From Lactococcus termiticola (GTDB lineage: Bacteria; Bacillota; Bacilli; Lactobacillales; Streptococcaceae), in the NCBI RefSeq assembly GCF_003116835.1, contig NZ_BFFO01000010.1:1-51893 (forward strand): 51,893 nucleotides of DNA, read 5' to 3'. Below, piece by piece: positions 8,652-17,185 of this stretch. How positions within the stretch are numbered: position 1 is the stretch's first letter; each line of letters opens with the position of its first letter. Both the position numbers and the translations under genes were made by a program. The notes beneath the pieces were generated by a model that saw only the letters and a program-made list of their open reading frames with translations, did not search any database and was not told where the DNA came from.

Positions 8652-9324
8652 GCAGTCCTTCTTCTCTGAAGGAAAAATAGTCATTGTGTCCGATGATAAA
8701 ATGGTCGAGGAACTTCAAGCCAATGCTTGTTGTCGCCTCGGCCATTTTTTTCGTGAAGAGCTTATCAGCCTGGCTGGGGAAACTCAGGCCTGATGGATGA
8801 TTGTGGGCGACGATGATGGCGACTGCCAGATGCTTTATCGCATAGTAGAGAATCTCTCTGGGGTTGGCAATCGAATGGTTGACCGCCCCAATAAAAATCG
8901 TCCGCTTATTGATAATCCGATTTTGTCCGTCTAAAAAGATGGCTCGGAGCTCCTCCTGGCCTAGATCTGACATCTCATCAATCAGGTGCTCTGCCAGACT
9001 CTCTAGGCTCATGACCTGTCCTAGCCGGATTTTACTGGCCTGCTGGACCCGCTTGCCCAGCTCAATCATGGCCTTAATTTCGACGGCCTTGGCATTTCCA
9101 ATCCCGGAAATCTGGCTGAGCTCTTCTACGCTAGCCTCTCTGAAGGCTGGAAGACTGCCAAAGTGCCTGAGAATACCTGAAGCCAGGTCAAAAACCGACT
9201 GCTTGGCTGTCCCGGTTCTGAGGAGGATGGCGAGGAGCTCTTGTTCTGAGAGGCGTTCAGCTCCAAGGAGGCTGAGCTTTTCTCTGGGTAGGAGGCTTGG
9301 GGCTGGTTCTTTGATCTTATACAT
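8635..9324 (-). CDS. radC: RadC/JAMM-domain DNA repair-associated protein
   Basis: The protein has an N-terminal helix-hairpin-helix region (ELSQISGIGNAKAVEIKA) and a C-terminal JAMM/MPN+ domain. The metal ligands are visible in VAHNHPSG followed by the family's downstream Asp. The family is conserved but its biochemical role is unsettled; the link to recombination or repair is historical. I place the start at ATG 9324 (MYKIKEPAPSLLPREK, the usual family N-terminus, 229 residues) and not the upstream TTG at 9390, which adds 22 non-family residues. The 3' end overlaps rex by 17 bases in convergent orientation. Confidence 0.93.
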   Translation of the reverse strand: MYKIKEPAPSLLPREKLSLLGAERLSEQELLAILLRTGTAKQSVFDLASGILRHFGSLPAFREASVEELSQISGIGNAKAVEIKAMIELGKRVQQASKIRLGQVMSLESLAEHLIDEMSDLGQEELRAIFLDGQNRIINKRTIFIGAVNHSIANPREILYYAIKHLAVAIIVAHNHPSGLSFPSQADKLFTKKMAEATTSIGLKFLDHFIIGHNDYFSFREEGLLNSET

Positions 9325-9495
9325 GCTTGTTATCCGTAAAAAGCTTGGAGATGTCAAAAAAATCCTGCCGACTGAGCAGGATAATTTCAAGCTTTTGCTA
9401 AAGAGCTCATCTATAATTGCTAAACTCTTAGGAGGAGCTGAAACAAGGAGACATTAATCAACAAAGACGATATTAAAATCATTCTGTAAGAAAAG

Positions 9496-9522
9496 AAAAA
9501 ATCGGGATAGCCCGATTTTTTT
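9496..9522. terminator. Bidirectional terminator after glmS
   Basis: ATCGGG-ATAG-CCCGAT is flanked by an A-run and a T-run, so it can work on either strand. It overlaps the glmS stop. The 9391-9495 stretch between it and radC holds nothing I can identify. Confidence 0.85.
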
Positions 9523-11338
9523 ACTCAACTGTAACAGCCTTCGCCAAGTTACGAGGTTTATCAACATCCAAACCACGTTGGAGCGATGTTTCATAGGCAA
9601 TCAACTGGGTTGGAATGACCATTGAGATCGCTGAAAGGTAAGGGTGGACAGCGTTGACGACGATGTCATCGTCTTCACGGGCAACACCTTCTTCAGCGAT
9701 GACGATAGCTGCGGCACCACGAGAGACGGTCTCCATGACGTTACCACGAGTGTGGGCAGCGACTTCTGGATTGTTTGAAATCAAAGCGATAACTGGTGTG
9801 TCTTTTTCAATCAGAGAAATCGTACCGTGCTTGAGTTCGCCGGCAGCGAAGCCTTCACATTGAACATAAGAGATTTCTTTAAGTTTGAGGGAAGCTTCCA
9901 TGGCTACATAGTAGTCTTGCTTACGACCGATATAGAAGGCGTTGCGGGTCTCAAGGAGGCGTTCCTTGACGATGTTGGCAATGGCTTCTTTTTCAGACAA
10001 GCTGGCTTCAATCGATTGAGCTACCAGTGAGAGCTCAGTGACAAGGTCAAAGGCCTTGGCCTTTTCATTGCCTTCTGCTTCTCCGACAGCCTTGGCCAAG
10101 AAGGCCAGGGTCGCAATCTGTCCTGTGTAAGCCTTTGTAGAAGCTACGGCGATTTCAGGACCGGCACCAATCAGCATGGTGTAAGTCGCTTCACGGGAGA
10201 GGGTAGAGCCTGGGACATTGGTCACTGTCAATGAAGGGAGACCCAATTCATTAGTCTTGACCAGGACTTGACGGCTGTCAGCTGTTTCGCCAGATTGGCT
10301 AAGGAAGATGAAGAATGGCTTTTGGCTGAGCAATGGCATGCCGTAGCCCCATTCTGAGGCAACCCCGAGTTCAACTGGGGTGTTGGTCAGGTCTTCGAGC
10401 ATTTGCTTGGCACCGAAGCCGGCATTGTATGAAGTACCTGCAGCAATGATGTAGATGCGATCTGAAGCCTGGATGGCCTTGATAATGTCTGCATCAACCT
10501 TCATTGCCCCATTTTCATCAGCATACTCAGAGATAAGATGACGCATCACTGTAGGCTGTTCATCGATTTCCTTGAGCATGTAGAATGGGTAAGTACCCTT
10601 ACCGATGTCTGAGAGGTCTAGCTCGGCTGTATATGACTTGCGGTCAATGGCCTTACCCGCGTAGTCAGTTACGCTTACGCTGTCTTTAGTCAAGACAACG
10701 AGTTCCTTGTCATGGATTTCCATGAACTCAGAAGTCTCACGAATCATAGCCATAGCGTCAGAGCAGACCATGTTGTAGCCGTCGCCCAGACCAATCAAGA
10801 GTGGAGACTTGTTTTTTGCCACATAAATGACCTCAGGGTTTTCTGCATCCATGAGGGCAAAGGCGTATGAGCCTTTGATAATGTTAAGGGCCTTCTTGAA
10901 GGCTTCGAGGAGCTCAAGCTTTTCTTCTTCGACAAATTTAGCAATCAGGTGAACTGCAATTTCAGTGTCGGTTTGACCGTAGAAAGTATCGTTTTTCAGG
11001 TATTCTTCTTGGATTTCCTTGAAGTTTTCGATGACACCGTTGTGGACGAGGACAAAGCGTTCGCTCATTGAAGTATGAGGGTGGGCGTTGTTTTCAGTTG
11101 GTTTCCCGTGGGTTGCCCAGCGGGTGTGCCCAATGCCTGCGTCGCCAGCGACAGCATCGCCGATTTTAGCCTGGAGGTCTGCAATCCGGCCGACAGATTT
11201 GACAAGATTAGATTGTCCTCCAGCTTTAGCAACAAAGATACCTGCTGAATCATAGCCACGGTATTCAAGTTTTTCAAGGCCTTGCATCAAAATGTCTGTC
11301 GCATTCGCACTTCCGACAACACCAACAATTCCACACAT
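9521..11338 (-). CDS. glmS: Glutamine-fructose-6-phosphate aminotransferase (isomerizing)
   Basis: This 605-residue enzyme makes glucosamine-6-phosphate, the entry step to peptidoglycan and amino-sugar synthesis. Cys2, exposed after Met removal, is the glutaminase nucleophile (MCGIVGVVG), followed by the class II amidotransferase domain, then two SIS domains (TSYNAG, SQSGETAD, STKAYTGQ) that bind the sugar phosphate. The end KAVTVE is canonical. A strong SD (AGAAGGAG) precedes ATG 11338. The promoter sits between two copies of a NagR-like operator, so feedback by amino sugars through a GntR regulator is likely. No glmS ribozyme is visible upstream. Confidence 0.98.
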   Translation of the reverse strand: MCGIVGVVGSANATDILMQGLEKLEYRGYDSAGIFVAKAGGQSNLVKSVGRIADLQAKIGDAVAGDAGIGHTRWATHGKPTENNAHPHTSMSERFVLVHNGVIENFKEIQEEYLKNDTFYGQTDTEIAVHLIAKFVEEEKLELLEAFKKALNIIKGSYAFALMDAENPEVIYVAKNKSPLLIGLGDGYNMVCSDAMAMIRETSEFMEIHDKELVVLTKDSVSVTDYAGKAIDRKSYTAELDLSDIGKGTYPFYMLKEIDEQPTVMRHLISEYADENGAMKVDADIIKAIQASDRIYIIAAGTSYNAGFGAKQMLEDLTNTPVELGVASEWGYGMPLLSQKPFFIFLSQSGETADSRQVLVKTNELGLPSLTVTNVPGSTLSREATYTMLIGAGPEIAVASTKAYTGQIATLAFLAKAVGEAEGNEKAKAFDLVTELSLVAQSIEASLSEKEAIANIVKERLLETRNAFYIGRKQDYYVAMEASLKLKEISYVQCEGFAAGELKHGTISLIEKDTPVIALISNNPEVAAHTRGNVMETVSRGAAAIVIAEEGVAREDDDIVVNAVHPYLSAISMVIPTQLIAYETSLQRGLDVDKPRNLAKAVTVE

Positions 11339-11350
11339 ATTTTTCTCCTT

Positions 11351-11374
11351 CTATGCCAATCGAAATTGGTATAG
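11351..11374. promoter_or_regulatory. NagR-type (dre) operator downstream of the glmS promoter
   Basis: A 24-base inverted repeat has arms CTATGCCAAT and ATTGGTATAG (one mismatch) around CGAA. It lies in the glmS leader. GntR/HutC regulators of amino-sugar genes bind ATTGGTATAG-like palindromes. Confidence 0.65.
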
Positions 11375-11406
11375 TTAAATTTTATCTATTTTTTATTACA
11401 GAAATC

Positions 11407-11435
11407 ATTATAATACTTGTCTTTTTTAATGTCAA
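11407..11435 (-). promoter_or_regulatory. Promoter of glmS
   Basis: A perfect -35 TTGACA (11430-11435), a 17-base spacer and a perfect -10 TATAAT (11407-11412) on the minus strand. This is the best promoter in the window. Confidence 0.92.
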
Positions 11436-11450
11436 GTGATTCATAAGACA

Positions 11451-11464
11451 AAATTGGTATAGTT
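11451..11464. promoter_or_regulatory. Second NagR-type half-operator upstream of the glmS promoter
   Basis: AAATTGGTATAGTT repeats the strong half of the 11351-11374 site. The two sites flank the promoter about 88 bases apart, an arrangement suited to repression by looping. The paired role is inference. Confidence 0.5.
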
Positions 11465-11472
11465 CATTTATC

Positions 11473-11492
11473 AAAAAAGCCTTCCGGCTTTT
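11473..11492 (-). terminator. Terminator after mtlD
   Basis: An AAAGCC-GGAA-GGCTTT hairpin followed by a T-run on the minus strand, directly after the mtlD stop. Confidence 0.85.
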
Positions 11493-11494
11493 AA

Positions 11495-12643
11495 TCAGAT
11501 ATACTTCTTAGCCACAGCTTCAATCTCAGCAATCAAATCTGCATCTTTGAGGCCTGTCACTTCTTTAATCACATCGACCAGGCGTTCATTGGCAAGCCTC
11601 TCTTGAAGCTCGACTGCCTGTGGGTCTTCGACGTCTTTGTAGCTAAAGATTTTACCAACCACATCAAGATGGGCTCCGTAGCCTTTACCGTTGGCCTTGA
11701 GCTCACGGATTGGGCGGATGAAGCGTTCGTCATAGCCGAGCTTTCTGATCGGTGTCCGGGCCACCCGGCTGACTTCATCGATGATTTGCGGATTGGCAAA
11801 GCGGTCAATGATGGTGTTGTGATAGGCCAGCAGGTCTTCTTCTGTAAAGTCCCATTTCGCAAGGAGAAGGGCCCGGGTCTCAGCCTGGACATTCTTCAGA
11901 GCTGTGACAATCTCATCGTCTTGCAGGCCTTCAAGAATGGTCTTGTAGCCCTTGTAGGCAGAGTTGTAGGCGACTGTGGCATGGCCTGAGTTGACTGAGA
12001 AGAGTTTACGTTCAATAAAGGGATCCAGATTTGAAGCATAGTGGACGCCTTCCAGCTTAAAGCTTGTGTTTTTAAGGCCTGATTCGTCAATGACCCATTC
12101 ATGGAAGGGCTCAACAACGACGTAGAGCGGGTCTTCATGACTTTGGCCTGGGACAATCCGGTCGACAGCTGCATTAGGGAAACCGATGTGTTCTGCCTGG
12201 AAGGCCAGATCTTCTGCGCTCAGGTCTTCTTTGACCTTTTCAAGAAGGAAGTCAGAGCCACCAATCATATTTTCGCAGGCAATCACATCAAGTGGGGCCG
12301 TATTATTGGCCTCACGGCGTTTCTGGATTCCTTGAGCAATCAATCCAGAGATAAAGGGCAGGATATTTGGCCCAATGGCTGTGGTCACGACATCAGTCTC
12401 AGCAATGGCTGAAACAACGGCTTCAGGATTCTTGGCATTATTGATACCGGCAACGCCTGAAATCTCAATCTTGTCGTGGCCTTCATTGGCCAGCTCAATC
12501 GTATAGCTCCCCCGGTCATTGAGGGCATCAATAATCGCTTCATTGACGTCGATAAAATCGATTGTAAAGCCATTTTGACTTAAAATTTCTCCGATAAAGC
12601 CACGGCCAATATTTCCTGCACCAAAGTGTACTGCTTTTTTCAT
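11495..12643 (-). CDS. mtlD: Mannitol-1-phosphate 5-dehydrogenase
   Basis: This 382-residue NAD-dependent enzyme oxidises mannitol-1-phosphate to fructose-6-phosphate. The N-terminal Rossmann motif [11 protein letters not shown] is at 8-18. The polyol dehydrogenase C-domain includes the catalytic-lysine region [12 protein letters not shown]. Length is normal. A good SD (AAAAGGAG) precedes ATG 12643. It is separated from mtlF by a terminator, and has its own promoter (-35 TTTACT 12701-12706, 17 bases, -10 TAAAAT 12678-12683) with a palindrome upstream, so it is a second mannitol transcription unit. Confidence 0.97.
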   Translation of the reverse strand: MKKAVHFGAGNIGRGFIGEILSQNGFTIDFIDVNEAIIDALNDRGSYTIELANEGHDKIEISGVAGINNAKNPEAVVSAIAETDVVTTAIGPNILPFISGLIAQGIQKRREANNTAPLDVIACENMIGGSDFLLEKVKEDLSAEDLAFQAEHIGFPNAAVDRIVPGQSHEDPLYVVVEPFHEWVIDESGLKNTSFKLEGVHYASNLDPFIERKLFSVNSGHATVAYNSAYKGYKTILEGLQDDEIVTALKNVQAETRALLLAKWDFTEEDLLAYHNTIIDRFANPQIIDEVSRVARTPIRKLGYDERFIRPIRELKANGKGYGAHLDVVGKIFSYKDVEDPQAVELQERLANERLVDVIKEVTGLKDADLIAEIEAVAKKYI

Positions 12644-12677
12644 TTTTGAAAGCTCCTTTTATTTTTCTTATAGTCTT

Positions 12678-12735
12678 ATTTTACTCTTGAAAGCCCTTGC
12701 AGTAAATAGAGATTTTGGCACAGGATCTTGTGCCA
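12678..12735 (-). promoter_or_regulatory. mtlD promoter with candidate cre and MtlR operator
   Basis: The -10 TAAAAT (12678-12683) and -35 TTTACT (12701-12706) have a 17-base spacer, which holds TGAAAGCCCTTGCA (12688-12701), one mismatch from a catabolite-responsive element. Ten bases upstream of the -35 lies TGGCACA-N6-TGTGCCA (12716-12735), the expected position for a PRD-type activator such as MtlR. A similar palindrome lies upstream of mtlA. The operator assignment is inference. Confidence 0.55.
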
Positions 12736-12761
12736 TCATCTACAAGCATCTAATTTTTGGC

Positions 12762-12784
12762 AAAAAAAAAAGCCGTCATCGGCT
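12762..12784 (-). terminator. Terminator after mtlF
   Basis: An AGCCG-TCAT-CGGCT hairpin followed by nine or more T on the minus strand, 9 bases after the mtlF stop. Confidence 0.85.
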
Positions 12785-12792
12785 CTTCTACA

Positions 12793-13230
12793 TTATTCTG
12801 CATCTGCAAAGAAGCTTGCAATCTCTTCAACCGTCTGGGCATCAGCGATTTTAACGACATTGTCGACATCAGCACAGAAAATCGAAATCTTTTGAATCAA
12901 GTCCAAATGTTCATTTCCGATACCGGCAATCCCAAAGAGCACAGTAGCAACCTGTGGGTTTTCTTCTGTGCCAAAGTTCACACCACGAGGGACCTGGACA
13001 ATGGTAATCCCAGTCTTCAGGACTTCTTTTTTAGCCTGGTCGGTTCCGTGAGGGATGGCGATGAAGTTGCCCATATAGACAGAGAGCTCTTTATTTCGCT
13101 CAATCATGGCTGGCACGTAGTCAGGCTTGACGTAGCCCCCTTCAACCAGGAGATTGCCACAAAATTCAATGGCTTCTTCTTTTGTATTAAAATTTTGATT
13201 TAACTTAATCAAATGATTTTGGATTTCCAT
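12793..13230 (-). CDS. mtlF: PTS mannitol-specific EIIA component
   Basis: This 145-residue soluble phosphocarrier accepts phosphate from HPr and passes it to the EIIB domain of MtlA. The active His is H61 in AIPHGT, and the second conserved segment VPRGVNFG follows. The family length is 140-150. It starts 12 bases after the mtlR stop with SD AAGAAAGG, so it is cotranscribed with mtlA and mtlR. As in other mannitol systems it probably also phosphorylates the regulator. Confidence 0.97.
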   Translation of the reverse strand: MEIQNHLIKLNQNFNTKEEAIEFCGNLLVEGGYVKPDYVPAMIERNKELSVYMGNFIAIPHGTDQAKKEVLKTGITIVQVPRGVNFGTEENPQVATVLFGIAGIGNEHLDLIQKISIFCADVDNVVKIADAQTVEEIASFFADAE

Positions 13231-13242
13231 AAGAACCTTTCT

Positions 13243-15174
13243 TTATTGGCCATCCTTCTGAATGGCTTCTGTAATAATCTGTTTGAGGAGCTCTGAGACG
13301 ACCTCCTGATTGCCAGAATTGTAAATAGTAGTATAAAGCTTATTTTCGATAATGGAACTTGAAATCTTACCCAAGAGGAAGGCCGCAGAATCAGAAACCT
13401 TTTGGCCGGACAGGAGGACGAGGAGTCGTTCGGCCCGAATCATCTTCCGGTCCATGGCCGTAACCTCAAGAGGACAGGTCAGGTCGACAATCTTAAAGAT
13501 GGGCCTCTCGACACTGTCGTCCAGGCCGTGAATCAGGGCCAGCTTGGTGGATGGAATTGCCAGATGGGTCTCTTCGAAACGCCTGACTAAGAGCTGGCTG
13601 AAGGCTTCATTGTCACTGCCAAGAATATCAGCAAGCAGCTGTCTAACCGTCGCCAGCAAATCTGCTTCATTTTCCAGCTGGCTGACTGTGAAAGTCTCCA
13701 GAATTTCATTGCCGGCGTTAAAGAGCTGGTTTAGATTGATGAACTGGCCATCAGTATCTGCAAAATCACGAGGCTGTTTGACCTCCTGCTGAATCTTTCG
13801 GAGGCGACGTCTGAGCTGGTCGAGCTCACTGCCTGAAGGCATGCGATTGACGTAGATATAAGAAGACTCTTTTTCGGTCGTGAAGATGACGTCGTATTGA
13901 CCTTCGTTGAAGTCGGCCGAGCTCTGAATAAAGTCGATCCTCTTCAGATAGGGGAAGTTCTTTTTTAGATTGCTCATGATCAGCTCGCAGGAAATCCTTC
14001 CCCGACTGCTGACCAGAGCCGCTCTCAGTGGTAGGACACTGTCTGAACGCTCTAAGGTTGACGCGAAATGCAAGGCCACATAGGCGATTTCCATCACTGG
14101 AAATTTCTTGCCAAAGACCTGATGAAGGGCCTCCTCAGAAGCTTCAAAGAGCTTGGCATTTTCTGTGGCAATCCGTCTGACAAAGTCATTTTCCTTCTCA
14201 GCAAAGAGGCTAGGCATGATTTCACTGCCCTTGAGGTGGGCGTAAAGCAGGCCATATAAGCTCGAGTCCTTTGAAAAGGGCATCTTGACCTTGTCGGAAA
14301 CCAGGTCAATCAGCTGACGAATCTGATAGGAAAAGTCCGTGTCAAATTTTTCAACATAGAGAAAGTCCAGGCCAAAGGCAAAGTAGAGGGCGTCGTAGAT
14401 GGTCGCAAGATAGGTCATCTCAGGCAGGCTGAAATTGGTCAGCTTGGAGCTGGCAATCAGCGACTGGATAAAGTCAAGGGCGAGCTTGCTGGGCTTCCGC
14501 CTTGCAGCGTAAGTCATCAGATGCCCCCGCTTAATCCGCTGAAGGCTGACTGACAGAAAGAGAATCATCAGACTTCTTGTCCTATCTGGTGCGTCAAGGT
14601 CAGGGAGCTTTTCAAAGGCAAGTCTGGCCTGAGATAAACTCTCCAAGTCCAGGAAGCCTGCCATCTTGTTGCTCTGAAAATCGCCGTTTAAGATTTCTTG
14701 AATCGAGCTATTGTCAAAGGTCGCAGCCACCCGCATCGATCGGAGACTGGCCTCGTCGCCTGTGAGCTTGAGGCCTTTTTCACGATTTAAGGCCAGGTCG
14801 TTTTCATTGAGCTCGGCCTCAATCAGCTTCAGGTCATTGCTGGCTGTGGGCTGAGAGATAGCAAAGGTCTCTGTGATACTGGCAATCGAGGCCTCTCCAT
14901 CCATCAAAAGCAGGAGCTCGCCAAAGAGGCGCTCTCTAGCTGTAAAGTCCTGGAGCTCCCGGACAGCCAGGCTTTCCAGATTACCGATGAGCTGATAGCC
15001 GCCATGGGTCTTCTTGATGCTGTAGCCGTCGGGCAGGCTCTCTTGGAGTCGTTCCAGGTCCCGGTATAAGGTCCGCCGGCTGGTGCCCGTGACTTCTAGC
15101 ATCTGGGCAATGCTCAAGCTTTCTTCTGTCTGAAAGGCATCAATTAACTTTTGTTCACGGCTGCTGACCAGCAT
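13243..15174 (-). CDS. mtlR: Mannitol operon activator MtlR (PRD-containing)
   Basis: This 643-residue regulator has an N-terminal DeoR-like HTH (about 5-60, TSRRTLYRDLERL), a second Mga-like HTH (about 90-145, ISQPTASNDLKLIEAEL), two PTS regulation domains (about 190-400), an EIIB-like domain (about 405-490) and an EIIA-like domain at the C-terminus (VRRFEETHLAIPSTKLALIHG). Phosphorylation by the PTS sets its activity, as known for the family. It lies between mtlA (72 bases upstream) and mtlF, with a strong SD (AGGAGG). A 10-bp hairpin (15194-15223) precedes that SD. It is the likely binder of the palindromes before mtlA and mtlD. Confidence 0.95.
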   Translation of the reverse strand: MLVSSREQKLIDAFQTEESLSIAQMLEVTGTSRRTLYRDLERLQESLPDGYSIKKTHGGYQLIGNLESLAVRELQDFTARERLFGELLLLMDGEASIASITETFAISQPTASNDLKLIEAELNENDLALNREKGLKLTGDEASLRSMRVAATFDNSSIQEILNGDFQSNKMAGFLDLESLSQARLAFEKLPDLDAPDRTRSLMILFLSVSLQRIKRGHLMTYAARRKPSKLALDFIQSLIASSKLTNFSLPEMTYLATIYDALYFAFGLDFLYVEKFDTDFSYQIRQLIDLVSDKVKMPFSKDSSLYGLLYAHLKGSEIMPSLFAEKENDFVRRIATENAKLFEASEEALHQVFGKKFPVMEIAYVALHFASTLERSDSVLPLRAALVSSRGRISCELIMSNLKKNFPYLKRIDFIQSSADFNEGQYDVIFTTEKESSYIYVNRMPSGSELDQLRRRLRKIQQEVKQPRDFADTDGQFINLNQLFNAGNEILETFTVSQLENEADLLATVRQLLADILGSDNEAFSQLLVRRFEETHLAIPSTKLALIHGLDDSVERPIFKIVDLTCPLEVTAMDRKMIRAERLLVLLSGQKVSDSAAFLLGKISSSIIENKLYTTIYNSGNQEVVSELLKQIITEAIQKDGQ

Positions 15175-15193
15175 ACAGGACCTCCTCTTGATA

Positions 15194-15223
15194 AAATCAG
15201 TTACTTTTCATTTTATCAAAATT
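15194..15223 (-). repeat. Hairpin between mtlA and mtlR
   Basis: TTGATAAAAT and ATTTTATCAA arms (10 bp, perfect) surround a 12-base loop in the 72-base gap, ending just before the mtlR ribosome site. There is no T-run, so it is not a standard terminator. It could be an mRNA processing or translation-control structure. Confidence 0.5.
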
Positions 15224-15246
15224 AAGCACTTTTTAGTTGTTTGCTT

Positions 15247-17076
15247 TTAGTTCTTGAGTCTGCCCACCATTTCTGTGAACTCAGGGGCAGTAATCAGGCT
15301 GTCGACAGAGAGATGTTGGGCGTTTGGAGCCACTTCTTCAGCCTTGGCTGTAAAGTCTTTTGTCGTCACAATCATAATGTTTGGAGCGTTGAAGCTGGCC
15401 AGACCGACAAATTCCACTTCAGAGACAGGAATCTTGATTTCTTGAACCTTGAAGATTTCGTTCATGGTTGCCTTACCCATGGTGGCTGAACCCATGTGGG
15501 CTGCATCGTGGGCAAAGACAACTTCGTCGATGGTGTTGAGGTCGATTTCCTTGTGGAAGTCTGTGCTTGAGCCAACGACAGCTGGAGCGGCTTCTGCTGA
15601 TGGCGCTTCGCCTGTCAGCTTGTCGATGATTTCATCGTAGACTGGAGATGAGAGGAAGTTTGAGACTTCGTAGCGGACCGCACCAGGAGCCATGCCCGCC
15701 GCGCGTGCTGCAAGCTCATGTTGGGTCACGACGATGGTGTCAGCGCCAGCCTGAAGATTGGCAATGGCAACATTGGTCGTATCAATGCTTGCAGCAAGGC
15801 CGGCTTCTTTGACCTTGTTCCGGAGGATAGACGCCCCCATTGCTGATGAGCCCATCCCAGCATCACAGGCAAAGATGATATGTTTGATGCCTGCAAAGTC
15901 TGCATTTTCGTTGTTTGTTGTTGCGACAGCTTGGCCTTTTGAAGTGGCCTTTTCAGAGGCAACACCGGCTTGTGCTGCTTCAAATGTATCATCTGTCATC
16001 GATTTATCACGACGGAGAATGAAGGCCGCGACAAGGAAGGAAACAATGGCTGCGACAAGGATACCAGCCCAGACACAGAGAACATTAGCAAAACCACCGG
16101 CAGCCTTCCCTGAGGCCATCCCTGTGATGGCGATGATAGAGCCTGGAGAGGCAGGAGCTTGAAGGCCTGAGCCCAAGAGGTTGTTGGTCAGTGTACCAGA
16201 GACACCCCCAGCGATAACTGCAAAGAAGAGGGCTGGTTTCATCATGACATATGGGAAGTAGATTTCGTGAATCCCACCGATGAACTGGATGATCACAGCA
16301 CCTGGTGCAGTTGCTTTTGCAGAACCCTTACCAAAGAACATGAAGGCAAGGAGGATACCAAGACCAGGTCCAGGGTTGGCTTCCAAGAGGAAGAGGAGGG
16401 ACTTGCCGTGCTCAGCAGCCTGCTGGATACCAAGCGGAGAGAGAATCCCTTGGTTAATGGCGTTGTTCAGGAAAAGAATCTTAGCTGGCTCGATGAAGAT
16501 ATTGGCCAGTGGAATCAGGTGGGCAGAGACCAGGAAGTCAACGCCGTGGCCCATGACGTCTGTCAGCCATGCAACGACTGGTCCTACAACCTTGACCGCA
16601 AAGAGGGCCAGACCAAAACCTACAAGACCTGCTGAGAAGTTGTTGACCAACATCTCAAGACCTGCCTTAACCCTTGGCTGAATGACTTGGTCGATTTTCT
16701 TAATCACCCATCCGCCAAGAGGACCAAGAATCATGGCACCAAGAATCATAGGGACATTGGCCTTGCCGTTCAAGCCACCGACAGCTGAAGTCGCTGTAGC
16801 AAGAATCGCACCAAAGGTTGCCAAGGCACCAACGACACCACCACGGTGGTCATAGATGTTTTTACCACCCGTATAACCAATCATGACAGGGATAAGGTAG
16901 ACCAGCATTGGTGTTACCATCGCCGCAAAGGTCGCATTTGGTGTAAAACCATCTGGGATAAAGAACATGGTCAGGACACCCCAGGCAATCAGGATAGGGA
17001 TATTGGGCATGACCATATTTGAAAGTGCCGTTCCGAGCTTTTGGACACGGACTTTCAAGGATACAGATTCATTCAT
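15247..17076 (-). CDS. mtlA: PTS mannitol-specific EIICB component
   Basis: This 609-residue membrane permease imports and phosphorylates mannitol. The EIIC domain (about 1-340) has multiple hydrophobic helices and the motif NNLLGSGLQAPASPGS. The first EIIB domain has the phosphocysteine C404 in FACDAGMGSS. The C-terminal 130 residues resemble a second, degenerate EIIB-like module (VVFAHDAAHMGSATMG) without a cysteine. EIIA is separate (mtlF). The start is ATG 17076 with SD AAAGGAG. It heads mtlA-mtlR-mtlF. Confidence 0.96.
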   Translation of the reverse strand: MNESVSLKVRVQKLGTALSNMVMPNIPILIAWGVLTMFFIPDGFTPNATFAAMVTPMLVYLIPVMIGYTGGKNIYDHRGGVVGALATFGAILATATSAVGGLNGKANVPMILGAMILGPLGGWVIKKIDQVIQPRVKAGLEMLVNNFSAGLVGFGLALFAVKVVGPVVAWLTDVMGHGVDFLVSAHLIPLANIFIEPAKILFLNNAINQGILSPLGIQQAAEHGKSLLFLLEANPGPGLGILLAFMFFGKGSAKATAPGAVIIQFIGGIHEIYFPYVMMKPALFFAVIAGGVSGTLTNNLLGSGLQAPASPGSIIAITGMASGKAAGGFANVLCVWAGILVAAIVSFLVAAFILRRDKSMTDDTFEAAQAGVASEKATSKGQAVATTNNENADFAGIKHIIFACDAGMGSSAMGASILRNKVKEAGLAASIDTTNVAIANLQAGADTIVVTQHELAARAAGMAPGAVRYEVSNFLSSPVYDEIIDKLTGEAPSAEAAPAVVGSSTDFHKEIDLNTIDEVVFAHDAAHMGSATMGKATMNEIFKVQEIKIPVSEVEFVGLASFNAPNIMIVTTKDFTAKAEEVAPNAQHLSVDSLITAPEFTEMVGRLKN

Positions 17077-17091
17077 ATTGAACTCCTTTAA

Positions 17092-17170
17092 TATATAATT
17101 TCTTACACTCTTATTGTAAAGGCTTTCTTTTTAGAAGTAAATAAAAAAAATGACACAGATTTCTGTGTCA
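17092..17170 (-). promoter_or_regulatory. mtlA promoter with candidate cre and MtlR operator
   Basis: -35 TTTACA (17115-17120), 17 bases, -10 TATATA (17092-17097). TGTAAAGGCTTTCT (17115-17128) is one mismatch from a cre and covers the -35. TGACACA-N6-TGTGTCA (17151-17170) starts 74 bases before the ATG. The mtlD palindrome starts 72 bases before its ATG, and the two align base for base over most positions. The same structure is also the terminator of rluD. Confidence 0.5.
17143..17170 (-). terminator. Terminator after rluD
   Basis: A TGACACAGA/TCTGTGTCA hairpin is followed by eight T on the minus strand, 15 bases after the rluD stop. It may double as the mtlA operator. Confidence 0.8.
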
Positions 17171-17185
17171 TCCTTAATAATAGGA

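Noticed and set aside
9325-9390. Longer RadC starting at TTG 9390
   Set aside because: The extra 22 residues do not match the family, whose N-terminus begins at the ATG at 9324.
11339-11494. glmS ribozyme upstream of glmS
   Set aside because: The leader is only about 65 bases, AT-rich and contains operator palindromes. None of the conserved ribozyme core is visible.
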